A DNA stretch of 20,679 nt from Actinomycetes bacterium (GTDB taxonomy: Bacteria; Actinomycetota; Acidimicrobiia; Acidimicrobiales; SZUA-35), in contig JAAETV010000292.1 in NCBI GenBank assembly GCA_024227975.1, forward strand, positions 1 through 20,679. Reading direction: 5' to 3'. Positions 20,071 through 20,679 of this stretch are shown here, one piece after another; position 1 is the stretch's first letter; the number at the start of each line of letters is the position of its first letter. The translations under genes were made by a program, and so were the position numbers. Under the pieces are notes generated by a model, which worked only from the letters and a program-made list of their open reading frames with translations, was not told the origin of the DNA and ran no database searches.

Positions 20071-20679
20071 ATGGGGATCGTGACGAACCGGCAAGATCCG
20101 ACGGTTGGCAAAGCGCTGGACGATATTCCGTTCGAGGTGACCGACACCATGCTCACCGACTACTACGACGGTCTCGGTCTCGAATACGAGCCAGAGGCAG
20201 CCATTGCTTCCATGGTGGCGGGAGCGGCTGACGACTTCCATGCCCAAAGCCGCTTCACCCAAGACCGTGGCCATTTGTGGATGCGCCAGGAATGGGACCT
20301 CAGGGCTCCCCTTCGAACCGGAGTTCCCTATGTCGCCCACGCCTTCATCGAGGACATCTATCGGCGCCGGGACCGGACCGTCGTCGTGACCACGATGTCA
20401 CTTGACGACGACAATGGCCGGACCGTCATGGAGTCTCGCCATCATCAATCATTCCTGCTCGATGAACCGGTCGAGAAGGTCGAATTCCGTGACCCGGCGG
20501 CCAAGGAAGGGGCCAAGACCTTCACCCGCCCCGAAGGCACGGCCATCGGCGCCCTGGATGTCTCCATCTCGTTGGAGATGTGCGGCCAGTACTTCCATGG
20601 CCAGCGCAGCTACCACACCGATCAAGCGGCCTCCGAAGCACTCGGCTTCACCGAGGTTGTCGTCGGCGGTCGGATGACA
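20071..20679 (+). CDS. MaoC-like/hotdog-fold dehydratase, partial (C-terminus beyond right edge)
   Basis: The frame is open from the ATG at 20071 to the right edge (203 residues) and has no stop. It begins MGIVTNRQDPTVGKALDD; the middle reads DLRAPLRTGVPYVAHAFIEDIY, typical of an N-terminal hotdog half (W-x-x-P-L-x-x-G). The end, SLEMCGQYFHGQRSYHTDQAASEALGF followed by VVVGGRM, matches the start of a second hotdog domain with a Y-H-x-D substrate motif. Such two-hotdog proteins hydrate enoyl-CoA or dehydrate 3-hydroxyacyl-CoA. Substrate is unknown. It lies 9 nt after the FAD oxidoreductase on the same strand. Confidence 0.8.
   Translation, partial: MGIVTNRQDPTVGKALDDIPFEVTDTMLTDYYDGLGLEYEPEAAIASMVAGAADDFHAQSRFTQDRGHLWMRQEWDLRAPLRTGVPYVAHAFIEDIYRRRDRTVVVTTMSLDDDNGRTVMESRHHQSFLLDEPVEKVEFRDPAAKEGAKTFTRPEGTAIGALDVSISLEMCGQYFHGQRSYHTDQAASEALGFTEVVVGGRMT

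Overview
The window is dense, high-GC DNA from an actinobacterium. Gene families and order suggest an Acidimicrobiia-like lineage, but no rRNA or marker gene fixes this. Supporting signs are an actinobacterial-type single-lipoyl E2 next to lipB, a homodimeric AceE-type pyruvate dehydrogenase E1, frequent GTG/TTG starts, and several genes whose start codon follows a TANNNT -10 box at 6-8 nt with no leader. I found no tRNA, rRNA, CRISPR array, insertion sequence or phage gene.

Left part (1-9000), central carbon metabolism. On the minus strand, lpdA, sucB and lipB (cut by the left edge) run in one direction. They supply E3, E2 and the octanoyltransferase needed to lipoylate E2. On the plus strand aceE (6209-8899) supplies the pyruvate-specific E1. 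Between them lie a plus-strand pair (TIGR01777 epimerase-like protein and an SRPBCC protein) and a minus-strand pair: an RNase HI with a C-terminal SLOG/YpsA-like domain, and a short DUF427 protein. A 28-residue hydrophobic peptide may be encoded just upstream of lpdA.

Middle (8900-14800). An alpha/beta-hydrolase-fold protein without the usual nucleophilic serine and a 67-aa hypothetical lie on the minus strand. They are followed on the plus strand by a 791-aa tandem CaiB/BaiF CoA transferase and an MFS transporter that overlap by 4 nt and are probably one operon. A convergent minus-strand gene encodes a membrane-anchored hypothetical. The 316-nt gap between MFS and this gene is rich in hairpins.

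Right part (14800-20679). On the minus strand is an acyl-CoA dehydrogenase whose 3' end carries a 27-nt tandem repeat. Next come a Phd/YefM-PIN toxin-antitoxin pair, a secreted M23 peptidase with DUF4214-like repeats, a PNPOx-fold flavoprotein, a D-arginine-dehydrogenase-like oxidoreductase, and a MaoC/hotdog dehydratase cut by the right edge. The acyl-CoA dehydrogenase, CoA transferase and MaoC-like protein suggest acyl-CoA catabolism nearby.

I see no large uncharacterised multi-gene system. The most unusual items are the RNase HI-SLOG fusion, the recurring leaderless promoter geometry (including two overlapping divergent -10 boxes), the tandem CoA transferase with a degenerate first half and an odd start, and the repeat at the dehydrogenase stop codon.
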